Below are positions 1-12,240 of a stretch of DNA of 43,232 nt, one piece after another (position 1 is the first letter of the stretch; the number at the start of each line of letters is the position of its first letter). Source of the DNA: Helochares maculicollis (Eukaryota; Arthropoda; Insecta; Coleoptera; Hydrophilidae); NCBI GenBank assembly GCA_033557835.1, contig JAWQRO010000318.1, forward strand, positions 1-43,232, written 5' to 3'. The notes beneath the pieces are model-generated. The model searched no databases, was not told the DNA's origin, and worked only from the letters and a program-made list of their open reading frames with translations. Made by a program: the position numbers and the translations under genes.

Positions 1-368
1 TATTTATAGCGTATTTTATTTTTTTAGTTGTAGATTAACGATTTAAACGCTATTTTGTAGATTAAGATGTTTTATTAGCTGCTATTCTTTGCAGTTTCGC
101 TTCGTTTTTTGAGAATCATCGTCAGAAGTGACTAATTTTATATTAATTGTTTGTAAACAAACATTTTATTAATTGGTTACTTTATTGTCTTTTATGTGTT
201 CTAGTAATAAGTATGGATTCGTATTCTGGGGGAAGGTCAGCAATTACTTTCTTACTATTGCAAGCATTTTCTTCTATTTAAATGTGCGTGATTTCTAGTA
301 GAAAATTGCGAAAAAAAAATTCTGGAAATAAAACACAATGCAAAGAAACGCAAGGAAAAAATATACAT
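1..368. other. AT-rich non-coding, no gene seen
   Basis: The stretch is AT-rich, has stops in all frames and shows no recognisable gene. The only item noted is the decamer ATTAGCTGCT at 74-83, which recurs at 814-823 and 11874-11883. Confidence 0.6.
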
Positions 369-385
369 ACACACACACACACAAA

Positions 386-443
<58 letters not shown>
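369..443. repeat. Compound (AC)n-(AT)n-(AC)n microsatellite
   Basis: A run of AC dinucleotides (369-383) is followed by about 22 AT/TA dinucleotides (388-432) and then by another AC run (434-443). The open frames across it encode only alternating Ile-Tyr on one strand and Tyr-Ile plus Thr-His on the other, so they are not genes. The AT core could extrude as a cruciform. Confidence 0.95.
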
Positions 444-1195
444 TATTTATATATTTAAAATTACAGCTCGATATTATAAAATGGCCATTTTCAGATGATT
501 GGCCTGAAACTTTCAATTACCAGCGACTTTCACACAATGCAAATAGAAATAAAACAAATATTACGCTAATTATCTATTGATTTGCTACAATATTAACCCA
601 GGTATTGTACCAGGAATCAAATTTACATCTAATCAATTTTGTTAATGAAAATTTATATGTATTTGCCCGGAAATAATATACGTATGAATCATATACTCAG
701 TATCCCATGATTGAATATTTCGCAATTTACACACGACTGCAACGTGAAACCTATTTCAGATATGAGATTTTTCCTAATTTTCACTAGTTTATCTTGGAAA
801 TAAATAAATTTTAATTAGCTGCTACTATGTCAATATGATTACGCAGCATATTTCACAGCCAATCTATCCGGCTCGTTAGATAACTTCCATTTACTATAGC
901 TATCTATCCGTGAAATGCATTTCAAAGCACCAATTAACCAAAGAACTCATTTTCAAGAATTGCTTAAATAAATCGCTAACGTTAACGATGTTACGGAGAA
1001 TATACGGCCTGCTGCTCCCTTTTATGAACAAAAATGACATTTTATCAAATTATTTTATTTAAGTTATATTAAATTTTACACACTGGAGCTAAATTTTATT
1101 CACTGAAGCTATATTTTATTAAGTATAACTGATATTGTGTCTAGTTAAATGGTATTTTATCAAGTTAAAGTAAATTAATTACAGTTTTACAAGTT
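444..1195. other. AT-rich non-coding, no gene seen
   Basis: There are no supported coding regions or RNA genes. A second ATTAGCTGCT decamer lies at 814-823 within a run of homeodomain-like TAAT cores. Confidence 0.55.
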
Positions 1196-2100
1196 ATATT
1201 AGTTGCGTTTCGCAGACAAAAGCAAATCCAATGAAGGGGCGTTCCTCCGAGTTTCAAGTTGACTTATTGGCAGAATTCGTCCACAAAACTCGGATGAGTT
1301 ACTGGTAAGAATGTGGAGAATGTGCTCGTTAAGTACTCGCGTCAACTTGGCCCATGTGCTTGTCCTGACGTATTACAGAAAGAACAAGGCGACCGCGGCC
1401 GAGGAGTGAAAGAGGATGGTGGAATTAAAAATAGAGCCGGGGCTAAACCGAGTTGCGGAAATGAGAGGTGTTGCGATGAGCTGCTCTTGAAAGAGCCAAG
1501 GAAAAGGAGCCGACTTCTGTTTGACACTTGGCGAAATGCAGCACCACTTGACAGATGTCTGGGACATTCCTTTTGATCATAGTTTTGTCTTAGAAAGATA
1601 CCACAACAATGTTACTACATTTCTTTAAAGTAGTAACGAGGCCGTCGTTTTGTTGTTCCGCAGACTTTTTGTTTGGATTTCGATGTTTAAAAGTCTTCAG
1701 CAAGCCGTATGATGCAGACGAAATGGTGATACGTCAAGCATCGCCTCATTTATTACCTTGTGCACCACCGAAATGTAAAACGAGTCTTGGTGAATAGTAG
1801 TATGAAATTGCATTGCATAACCTACCCAAGCAAGTTGTCTGCTCAGCATGAAATATTTCCGAGTCTGCAATTTGAATTTGTAAACGACTCCCGCCTTAAA
1901 AGGCTTGAGGAGAATCCATATTCGCAAGATGAAAAGTAAGAATAAGATTCATCCTATTTACAATTATCCCCGCCGCAACTTATTCTATGCCTCGTTGTTC
2001 GTTGTTGTATCAGATGCAAATGGCAAAAGGCCTAAGGCCGAGCTGGGTCGGTCAGGTCCCACCGACTGCGACTATCTTTCCTCTAACTTGTGACAAATTG
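1196..2100. other. GC/CpG-richer island, function unknown
   Basis: The composition shifts to visibly higher G+C with many CpG dinucleotides compared with the flanks. Frames of 60-87 codons occur on both strands (for example 1313-1576 plus and 1697-1927 minus). They overlap each other, lack domains and show no consistent codon bias, so I do not call a gene. A conserved regulatory element, an untranslated exon or an old insertion would all fit. Confidence 0.35.
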
Positions 2101-5100
2101 TTTTTGTCAACTTGAACAGTGGGAGGAGCGGTATTCTAATGAGGTAAAGAAGGAACGAAATTGATTAATGAATGTTTCATCCCATGTTCAAAGCGACTTT
2201 TAATTTAAGAAGAAAAAATGTGTTTGCTGTAGGTATATCATCATTATATTTACAGCATACAAAATGTATTGTAATCAATTTTTTAAGAATTTTTGAGTGT
2301 TATTACTGATATCGGCGGTTTGATGTGTCTGCATTTTAGCAACCTTCAGTTTACAAATGTTTAAATTATGCATAATTCTTCACAAATTTTCAATGAACAC
2401 TCACAACAATACAGCAATTCAGCACCTATAACATGCCATTCCACAGAAAATTCTGTAGACTGCGAAATAAATCGATAATTTCCTAATATATATATATATA
2501 AAGGCAGATAATCTGTAGAAAATAATTTAGTTACTTAGCGAGATAGTGATTAATTTTCAAAAGATTTACGCATCTTAAGATTTTAAGATTATCTGGGCAT
2601 GATGTCTTTCTATCTGCTTTTTAAATTTTTCAGGTGCAAAAGGTACAAATATAAAGAAGTATATTTTTAAAAAAATTCACATTCATTAATGTATAACCTT
2701 AATCTTACGATATCAGAGTTGTTACGTTATACCTGATTAAACATCGGTGCATAATATTTATGAATATAGTATGTTATGTTTTGCCCATACCACTCTTTAG
2801 TTTTAATAATTTAGCGCTTATTTTAAAGCATGGAATCATGTTTTTTTAACAATTTTACATTCCTGTATAACATTAGCCACTCTTTAGATCACTTGGTGGA
2901 TCTTGTAAAATCTTGTATTATCACTAATCGATTACTCAAAATTTATTACAAACATTTCAACAGCACCTATGCTTTTGATCTTTAAAATTTTTTCAGTATT
3001 TACTTTTTTTAGAACGTGCCAGATTAATTTCTTTTGGGGTTTCAGGATCAATTTATTAATCGCTTATTTTTTATAAGATTACCATATTCTTCAGATTAGA
3101 GAAATTTTCCAAATATTAACCAATAACTTATAAAATTGAAAATTTTTACTATATACTTTATCATTTTATTTCATGATTTGTAGGTTGGATAAAAAAGGAA
3201 TGGTATCTATTTTCAGGATCAATCTTTTCAAAAGTTGCCTTTGTTATCAATGTCATTATATTTGGATCGTCATCCGACTATAATTAGACAAAAGTAGGCG
3301 AAATTGGTTAAATATTAAGATTTTCAGAATTTTATTTTCGATATTTATTATAAGAATCCCAGATTTACAAAACGTTTCATTATTAAATATTATGATTAAT
3401 TTTCATCGCTCGCAGATCAATTTTTATGTTTCACGGCTTCTAAAATTAAATGCTGTTTTTTGCGATTTTTTGAGTATGAATTGTAAATCACCTAAAATTA
3501 GTTCATTATTTAGGTAAAAAAATTCAAAAAAAAAATAAGTATTACACACCAAAATATGAAAGAAATATATCCAAACTCTTCACATGGCCGAAATATATTA
3601 GTTATCAACTAATTATGAAACATTGTAGGTTCATAAGTATACCGACATTAAGCTTCATTAATGTTGCAAATTTTCGTTTTTTTTTGTCTCGTTACGTATT
3701 GTAAAAATCATTATTCAATGCTTCATGCCAAAGTCTATTCAACAACATGAAGCTCAAACACTTTTTTTGCAAACAACAAACATTTTAGCAGACATTTGCT
3801 ACGTTCCAAGGACTTTTCGTTCATGTTATTTCATTATAAAATCACAAAATAAAATAAAATAAAAACAATTATTTCTCAGAAAACAACAAGCATGTAATCT
3901 AGTGTTCCTGCTTTGAATAAGGATGTATTCACTGATATTTTCTCTTCCGTCAAGAAATTGTTTACTAAATTTGATGTTAAAAGTCATCCATGATTTTATT
4001 ATAGTTAATCTGAATAACGCATGCATTTTATGTTTGAGTGCTTAAATCGATGATTTTTTAGCTTATAAGAAATATTTGCAACACTTAATTGAGTAATATT
4101 TTTTCAGCACTTTTATAAATAGTAAAAATTACTTTAGTGTGTCTAAAGGTGGAACAAAATTTTATAACCATTGCGAAATATCAACATGAAATTTAGTTTA
4201 TGAGACCACTTATATGATAACAGCTTGCAATAAAACAGTTGAATTTATCTAGTCTTTGAAATTGCATCTTAAATATCTTAATCTTAATAAAAAATATATT
4301 AAACATAAAATAAAAACCCGTAAGAACATTATTGAAAATTTAAGTTTTTGGCTAATTTTCAAATATTGAACACCATGTATTGCATGTAATTCATTAAATT
4401 AGAAGAATGAGCTTAATTTTTGCATCAATTTTTATTGTATGCACGTAAATTGTAATTTATTTCTAAATAAATCATCGACAATATGATACCCAACAATTTT
4501 TCCAAAAGAAAAAATGATGTTATTCAATGCCTCATTAGTGAATTAACAACTTCTAAATTTGAACCAACGACATTAAAGATAGTAATTCACTTGTAATATT
4601 CCCGTTACATACCTGATTAAATTAAATTATAATTATTCATGTTTTATGCACTCAACTATTGTAAAATATATTATGTATATATGATAATTTTTAAAAGAAT
4701 GTCATATGAAGTACTATTATTTCTTTAGGATTTGTTGATACTATTTTTAGTAATCAGTTATTTATTTTGCGTTTCATTATTCATCTACATTTTTAGTCAG
4801 ATAAAGAGTGCTTTTTACTTTTATATAGGCTACAACTGAAAAACAAGCCCATATCCAGACACCTACAAACTGAAGTATATATTTATTTTATACAAAATAT
4901 TTTTAGACCCAAACTAAAAAAAACTTACATACTGAACCAAAATGATCAAAAAAGCAACCACAAATCAGGTAAAAATGTTCTCTAATACGACAAATCGTAG
5001 GATTATTTGCATAGTGTACTATCAAATCAAATTATTTTTTAAGATAAAACCTTGCTTCCTTCCTAAATCTCATTGACTCACCTGTTTCGTTCGGCCAAAC

Positions 5101-5560
5101 TTAGCATTTATCTTTACCAATATAATTTTCTCATGACTAAATAAAAAAAATGTCTAACGCAAAAATAGTTGCTTGCAGCATTTGTATACAATAGCAAAAA
5201 TAGATACACTTTATATAATACGAAATAAAAATGCTTGCACGAAATATTAAATAGAGAATTGCAAGTAACCAATCGATTCCTAAGAATACCCCATAGAGAG
5301 ATATCCTTGGCTGCAAATTCATTAGAATCAATAAATGGCGCATAAAAATCCGATTTGGCTCCAGCAAATCCCCTAAATAATTACACTACCCAGTAATAAA
5401 TAGGGAACTCTTAATAAACCGTCATTCCATGACCTCGTGAATGTAGTTCCATTCAAATAACATGAATGCATATGTATAAATCTAGCAAATTGCAATATTT
5501 CAATGAAATAAGTTCTGATATATGGTATGTATGTATTCGTATCTATATGCCCGAGAATTT
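2101..5560. other. Long AT-rich non-coding stretch
   Basis: I see no gene, RNA or transposon end here. A short (TA) run lies near 2486-2500. The phrase TTTCAGGATCAAT occurs twice (near 3044 and 3214), but no longer repeat unit can be built around it. The frames present (for example 3826-4026 minus and 5137-5367 minus) are short and unrecognisable. Confidence 0.5.
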
Positions 5561-6060
5561 ATTGCATCCCAAAGAATATTCAGTGTTTTTCGTTTCAATA
5601 ACGGCAGGTTCTATGTCATCCAGGGTAAAGGAATAAAATCCAAGTATTAGGAACTGTGATGGATGGCATTTATATTAGAAATGTAGACAATTTTCCTCCC
5701 CGATCTTAAAAAAGAACTTATCTAGAGTCTTGTAGCCGTCATCACATCTCATCCAGAGAACGACAAGACGCGACGCTCTGGGCTGGGATTACTAATTGTC
5801 AGAAGTTAATTTTTCCATCGGAAAGTAAAAAGCTTCGGTCATCAATCATCCGTTTGTCATTTGTCTTCTCGAATGCTATTTCGGTATTTTTATCACTGGG
5901 AGCTTTTAGCTTTTTTCCCTTCAAGTGGCGTAGACGAATGGCCAGATGCATCATGCATGCATTCCATTGGCTTATATATTTTCCATGGCACATGCAAGTG
6001 ATGGCTCGCGGTATCGCTCCGCTTCGTCTCCGTGTATAGTGTATGTCTGGGCTTCAAATA
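5561..6060. other. GC-richer island with near-palindromic ATGCAT motifs
   Basis: G+C is higher than in the flanks and there are several CpGs. Around 5945-5962 overlapping ATGCAT/GCATGC palindromes occur in a row. Opposing frames of about 60 codons overlap across the whole island, which argues against a real protein. It is best read as candidate regulatory DNA on composition alone. Confidence 0.3.
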
Positions 6061-6475
6061 TCAAACCCCAGCAACATACATAGTACAGAAAATAGAAGAC
6101 TGGTGTGTGTGGTTATTAACGTAGAACTGGGACCGGTAACTGACAACCTGTCCCTCTAGTATCTAAATGCCTCGTTATTAATGGAAAACAGTAAACAAAA
6201 CTATCAACTAACAAACACATGCATACGTACGGCTGAAAGGGTTAAATTGATAAATACTCTCGTGGAATTTAACCATTAAATTTCAAATTTATTCATTAAG
6301 CTTTATTTATTAAAATAGTAATTTTCTTGTTAGGGATTTTTTGCCGCTTGTCTAGTGCGACTGTGTGGCTTTAAGCTAATTAGTATTCATTAAAATTATG
6401 ATGGAGTAATTGTAGCCTTGCCAAGTTTTGATTATAAAAGTACCACTGTATTACAATATTTTTACGTAGTGGATG
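6061..6475. other. AT-rich spacer with clustered TAAT cores
   Basis: No gene is seen. Between 6260 and 6430 several ATTA/TAAT cores of the kind bound by homeodomain proteins occur close together. The base composition makes such motifs frequent, so this is only an observation. Confidence 0.35.
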
Positions 6476-6870
6476 GGATAGTTCCCTAATTTGCAGTCGG
6501 CAAGCATCAGTCGGCCGGGAAATTCAAATGGCGATAGCAGATAGGGAGGTTCCAACCTCGCCTTGGCAAAGTTTTCCGCGCCGCCAGATCTAAGAGAGAT
6601 GGCGACGACCTTAATATCTCCTGGCCTGGTTAGGTCACGTTGTGGTAGGAAATGGAAATTGTTTTGAGGGATTCCAAAGATGTCTATTACCGAGTTAAGC
6701 CTTCAAGACTTTTGTGGTCCAACTAGCAGTAGGATTACGGGAAAAGGGGAAAGGGAAGGGGATCAGAAGGTTCTAGTATTGCTGATGGAAATCTGGGACT
6801 CGGAACGGCCCCTTCCGTATAAGGCATAACGGAATTACATTCTTACTGCCGAAACTTTATAATTTGCATG
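6476..6870. other. GC-richer island, function unknown
   Basis: The block is sharply richer in G+C than its surroundings. It contains CpG clusters near 6510-6580 and a purine-rich stretch near 6735-6770. No convincing frame or splice pair was found. A candidate regulatory element or untranslated exon is possible. Confidence 0.3.
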
Positions 6871-8230
6871 CGATGGGCCAGCGAAGTTTCGATGGCTCTA
6901 ATCGAACCTCATCAATAAAAAATACTTCGATTCGGATTGGTTTTTGTTTGACTTCTGATATGTTTTATTTACGTAAAGTTTGGTTAAAACGTCAGCATAT
7001 AGGGGAGGAAAGTTCGGTAGCGTGGAATGGAAAATGTAAATTTGAACGTCATCGTCAATTCGTAGTTTTCATGTTTTGAAAAGTACACACAGATACGAGT
7101 TTTAAGTATTATAAACAGAAGAATTGTAAGGTACAAGGAATTGCTACGCTTGAGCTCCCCACGTGCGCTGTTGGTGTATTTCCCGTTTCAAAATACACAT
7201 TGTAAGTCAACATCTAAAGCTACGGAGATGCATGCGTCGCGACGTCATCATCATCATTCATTCACCTACTCACCCTTTGAACGCTTTTGACAGTGACGAG
7301 TGCAAAGTACGTTTCCCTCCTCTCTGCTCTTATGTTATTAGTGTCTGTGGCATAAAGGGTAGTTCTATGCTCAGGTGGAGCCAGTTTAGGGTGCTGATAG
7401 TAATATATGCGTATACGACAAACAGAAGAGGGATTCTTGTGCATCTTAATTAGTCTCGTGCCAATTCAAGCATCGCTACTACACATGTATAGTTCCACCG
7501 CACAATTCTTTTAAATACACCACTACTCGTTCGTTTTTAGAATTCACCACTCACTCCCCTTTGAAATCCATCATTCTTTTCATCTGAGAATTTACCACTC
7601 AGTTCGTTTTTGGTGTATTTATTTTTATATCCCTAATTTGGCCTTTTCATCACAAAAATTTCTAATATGAATCATCTATGGAGTGTTGTTTTGGTTCCAT
7701 GCTTAGTATTCACAGGATATTGCATGTCGGCGTATACGTGGCGTTGCCACACACCTCGAACAGACGTGATCCCTATTATCTCTAAGTTAATAAACGTGCA
7801 AATCTAATGAGTCACTCTAGAAATACCTGACAGTCTAAATGACTTATTAGCGAAATGCATTACACATGCAAATTAGAACTGACATAATCTGGGATCCCGG
7901 TGTGACGCAATGGGAAGTGGTTTTAGTTTAGTCAGAAAAGTAGGTACTTGTCTGTTTTTACAATTTGTGAATCATTAAAATTAAAGTGCTTACGAGGAGA
8001 AGACGCATTTACGAGTGGAAATAAGTCAATACGTACGACATGGGGCCACGTGTAACATGACTAAATATCTTAATGAAGCAGCCTGATGAAAAGAAGGAAT
8101 TATTTTTGGAACGAATATTCCCTATCCGTCCGCAATAACAGTTTTCCTACACCGGTCTTTATATTTTATTCAGTAAGCTTCCAATAAAGCCAGTTATTGA
8201 AGATTGCGTTCTTTCTAAAAACAGTAAAAA
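6871..8230. other. Mixed-composition non-coding DNA
   Basis: Moderately GC-rich patches (about 7140-7460 and 7700-8060) alternate with AT-rich DNA. The longest frame is 96 codons (7163-7453 plus). It has a minus-strand frame lying over it, no domain and no signal sequence, so it is left unannotated as a gene. Confidence 0.4.
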
Positions 8231-8410
8231 TATTTTTATTTCCTGTCGACCGACGGAGATGGAACGAAAAGAGGATATAAACACTCCTACAACAGTATAA
8301 ATATAAAAAGGTATTTTAAAATGTATGAGACAACCGCACCACTATATCGCATTGTAGCCGCCGCTTTCGCCGCCGACGCGAGTGCGGTATTGCAGGATTA
8401 GTGTAGTAAG
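8231..8410. other. Small CpG-rich core
   Basis: Centred on 8356-8386 is a run of GCCGCC and CGCCG units that stands out from the AT-rich flanks. There is no open frame of useful length. It may be a CpG-bearing regulatory core or part of an untranslated exon. Confidence 0.3.
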
Positions 8411-8702
8411 GAACTTATATGCAACTGGGTATTTTATTTTTTAGATATAATATTAAAGGAATCTTGATTTTGATTTGTTCTTCTAGTAAAAAAATCTAGA
8501 CTGACTCCACGGAATCCCGTTTAGGTACTTATATAGTATAAATGCACGTTTTACTATATTGTACTATATATTGAAATGTTGGAAACTTTTTTTCAAACTC
8601 TTTTAAATGTGACTCTTCGAGTGAAATGACACTAATTTGTTTTCATTTCAGTATTTATTTAATATTACTTTTTATGATAAAAACTTTTCCTAATATGGAC
8701 TC

Positions 8703-8708
<6 letters not shown>

Positions 8709-8780
<72 letters not shown>
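8709..8780. repeat. (AT)36 microsatellite
   Basis: A perfect AT dinucleotide run of 72 bases. The minus-strand frame across it reads only Ile-Tyr repeats and is not a gene. Such runs are polymorphic and prone to slippage and cruciform formation. Confidence 0.97.
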
Positions 8781-8783
<3 letters not shown>

Positions 8784-9344
8784 ACTTATGAGCATGTCGT
8801 GTATTTTACTAATTTTTTCTGGTGGCTTACAACATATTTGTAGAAGGTAATGTTTCTGAATGAAAATTCTTAAATTGGCGCTTTTAAATGTTGAGCACAA
8901 CAAGGCTTGGCGTATTGTTCCTGAATGTAAAAGTTGACGCTCATAATTGCATAAGAGACATGGTAATATTTAGCATTAAACTGAATAATAATCTGTTATT
9001 TGTGACAATTCTATACAAATATATAAGAATATCATTTAAATAATTTAGAAAAGTGAAGCAAATATTTGCTTGGCATGCTTTTTGGTCATTTTTACAATAA
9101 TACTTAAAGTCAACTATTATTTTGTACTGAAATGCACGTATACCCTGTACTAAGTGAGTCGAATCATACTGTTGTTGGCCGTTGTTTTAGTTGATTATAT
9201 ACATTCATATCTAGGAAAAGGAGAGCAGAAATATATCTTCGATTACTTGATATTCAGTTGTAAAACGTATTACTATGCGCGCTTTTCAATATTTTTATGT
9301 TATCTTATAGTTTCTACGGTGCATGTAAGAATGAGCATTTAGTA
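8781..9344. other. AT-rich non-coding, no gene seen
   Basis: There is nothing supportable here. The 62-codon plus frame at 9154-9342 does not begin with ATG and is hydrophobic by composition only. Confidence 0.5.
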
Positions 9345-10360
9345 TATGATAATATTACAGCTTTTCATCAATAGAAAAGAGTTTACTAGTCATTTCCTCT
9401 TTAGCTACCCATTTATTAGATTAAATTTACAAGAAATTTCAAACTAGATGTAATATGAAAGTGCTCGAGAATCAAATAAGCTTCGATTAGCCAGGATTCG
9501 CTTGCTGCGTTCGCTCATTTCTCAAAAAGTAGGCATTAAATAAGGAATTAGCCCTCAAAAATGTTTAACGTTTTCCTTACGATGTTTAAACTATATTTTT
9601 ATGTGCATTTAATTCTTAATGTACACTGAATTTATGTTGTGAAAATATTACGTCTCTTCCATCAAGAGTTTATTAGTTATTCCTCTTATGAAACCAATGT
9701 AGTTGATTTAATTTACAAGGAATTTTAAGACTTAGATAATAGGAAAGTTGAAAACATTAAGAATTACATCAGCTCCGCTTACTCGGGATTCGCTCGCTCA
9801 TCCCTCGCAAAGAAATCATCACTCAAAAAAGTAATCTTCTGTCGTTTTTCGTTTTTATTACGGCTTATAGCAACGCATAAAAATAAATTTATTTCTTAAC
9901 GTACAGCGCAAATGAGAAAAATGATTAAGTCAGTTATTTCCTTTAAGCTACCAATTTACTTCATTTAATTTACATGGAATTTCAAAATTCAGACAAAAGA
10001 AAAGTAGAAGACATCAAGAATCAAATAATATACTCTAGGAGACGAATTAAAGCAATATACCTCAAAAAAGTAATCTGCCGTTTCACGTTTTTATTATTAC
10101 ATTTTTTATGCGTATTTATTCCTTAATGCACAGTATACAGTTTATTTTATGAACATATTACCTCTCTTTCATCACGATAAATAAGTTCGTTTGTCATTAC
10201 CATGAACCTACCAATTCACATCTATTAATTTATAAGGTATTTCAAAATCCTTCGCGGAGTGGGTATGAATTAAGGGTTTATCACTCAAAACATAATTTGG
10301 TGCTCTAATATATACCCATTCATATATGCTTCGTAATGTATTCTTACAGTACTATATAAA
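9345..10360. repeat. Diverged tandem array, about four units of 257-287 bp
   Basis: The same order of short blocks recurs four times head to tail: a TTAGTTATTTCCT-like block, then CTACCAAT, then AATTTACAAGGAATTTCAA, then a CTCAAAAAAGTAATC block, then CGTTTTTATTA, then TATTCCTTAATGCACAG. The AATTTA anchor sits at 9424, 9710, 9967 and 10227, giving periods of 286, 257 and 260 bases. The units are clearly diverged from one another. Units 1 and 2 also carry a GGATTCGCT(T/C)GCT block, which unit 3 lacks. A weak fifth copy may follow near 10480. This has the form of an old satellite or internal tandem repeat. It encodes nothing recognisable. Confidence 0.8.
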
Positions 10361-10566
10361 CTTTCCAAAATTAGTAATAATAAAGCCTCGAAAGCCCAAG
10401 ATTCGAGCAGAGATTTCAAATTATGCAAGTAAGAATTATTTGGGATTAAGCGAAAATTACTTCTTATGAGAAAATTCAATAATTTTCATGGTTTATGCAA
10501 AATGTCTTGAAATATTCGTTATTCCACGATCTAATTAATAAAACCTTTATATTATATAGCTACATA
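10361..10566. other. AT-rich spacer, no gene seen
   Basis: This lies between the tandem array and the dispersed repeat. It may contain the decayed start of a fifth array unit (AATTTTCATGG near 10480). Nothing else is supported. Confidence 0.4.
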
Positions 10567-10799
10567 TGACGAGCACGCTTGAAAAATCGAGAAAACTACA
10601 GGTTAATAAGTACTTTCGGTGGTTTTGCATGTCCTAACAGTTGATATGAAGCTAAGACTTTGTTATTAGATGTATACTACAACATATCAAACGGTTAGGC
10701 GCTATTTGTTTTCCTATACATGTGAAGATTCATCAAAATCTCGATGTATCTTTAATACCAATATCATTTTACTATACTTCGTATAAAATACGAAAATGT
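10567..10799 (-). repeat. Dispersed unnamed repeat, copy A (inverted)
   Basis: Read on the minus strand, this stretch matches the repeat at 41938-42254 over its whole length. Shared blocks in the same order are TATACGAAGTATA, GATATTGGTAT/GGTATTGGGAT, TCGAGATTTTG, ATCTTCAC, ATAGCG followed by ACCGTTT, ATCAACT, GTACT followed by ACCT, and AGTTTTC followed by TTTTTCAAG. Copy A lacks about 60 bases in the middle, the part holding the GTGTGTGTG run of copy B. I cannot assign it to a known class. Confidence 0.75.
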
Positions 10800-12240
10800 T
10801 AAATTGTTATTTTTAAATAAAATCCGCATCATTTTCGCATATTTTGTTCTTAAAAATAGTAAAATTTGAGGTACACACGCGAATTACTTGACATTATTAG
10901 AAAGTAAAAGTATAAGGTATTTATTCAATTTTCGTATTTGTAAAAGTACTCTATACTGATTTCAATAATAGAATTAATAAGAACAATGCCCTAAATTGTT
11001 TTAGGTACAATAATACAGAAGCATGATAAAATTACACTTTACGTATTTTTTATTTTCGTGCGCTTGATTTTTCGAAGATTGAGATTCTCAGCCCTTAGTT
11101 GTTAATACAAAAATATATTAAATGAAACCGGAGCGTTATTGAGAGAATATTATCACGATGGCACTATCTCCATGAGCTCAAGTCCGAAGTTTCAGATACT
11201 TATATCCGATTTAATGACAAGCTTATGATATTACGAAGTAAATATGACGCCAAGAGATAGAGGAAAATTATTACCTGCAGTGAAATGCTTTTCAGATATA
11301 GCAGCAGTCATCTGATTTATGTCTCTTCCGTTGCTTCTGAAAATGCAATAAAGAAAATTAAATAAAATATTGCTTTTATAATTATAGTAAGAAATATAAT
11401 TTACATCACATTAAATATAAGTAAACATACCCTTAAGGCAACAAACATTATTAGTGGCAAGGCAAAACAAGAATACTTGTCAATCAGGTGATTAAAAGTA
11501 TATTTTACATGAAGCTACATTTAGTTATGCAAAGGCAGATTAGCTAGATTTTAAATCAACCGATCTATGAGTGAGTACTAATCCACAAATCATTTCATGC
11601 TAGTAAAATTTTAACAGTCAAAATCAGTATTTATTTGCGAATACGCCGATATTTAACGCCCATTGATGAAGTAGTAAATGTATGGAGCTATCGTTGTAAA
11701 GAAAATTATTTATAGACATGTGAGAATGCCCGTTATGGAACTGGAAAGCACATAGATACTATTAATTATTAGGTTTTTCTTATTTTAAAACAACTCTAAC
11801 AAGTAACAAAACAGGAACATTTTATATACTCCAGGAAAGACACATTTTAATTGGCTGCATAATTAGTTTTTAGATTAGCTGCTCATTCCCTAGCAATCAT
11901 TAATTAATTTGCTACGTAATGGAATTTGTTGAAACGAAACAAGTATTAATTTGTGAGTGAAGACTTTGCTACCAAAAAGTTGAAGCGCCTTCAATAGATA
12001 GATACACTTTCGTCAGTTTGATGTGAATAATGTGGCGAAACGATTCATTGGAATTTGGACCTATACAAGGAAATTCCAGTTTTGAAGTTTACAAAGTCAT
12101 TTATAATTCGAAAAATGACAACATAACCACGTGAGAAAACCTAACAACGAATAAATTAGTTTAAAGTAACAAACAATAGTGGTATTTAGGAGTGCCACAC
12201 ACGCATATTATCTACCCAATTACCTCAAGAGAGACCAGAG
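10800..12240. other. AT-rich non-coding, no gene seen
   Basis: No coding region or RNA is seen. A cluster of homeodomain-type cores (TAATTG, ATAATTAG, TTAATTAA) lies at about 11845-11920, together with the third ATTAGCTGCT decamer (11874-11883). Confidence 0.5.

Noticed and set aside
295..580. Opposing frames of 73 and 80 codons with Ile-Tyr repeats
   Set aside because: They are translations of the AT/AC microsatellite.
8655..8903. Minus-strand frame with a long Ile-Tyr run
   Set aside because: It is a translation of the (AT)36 microsatellite.
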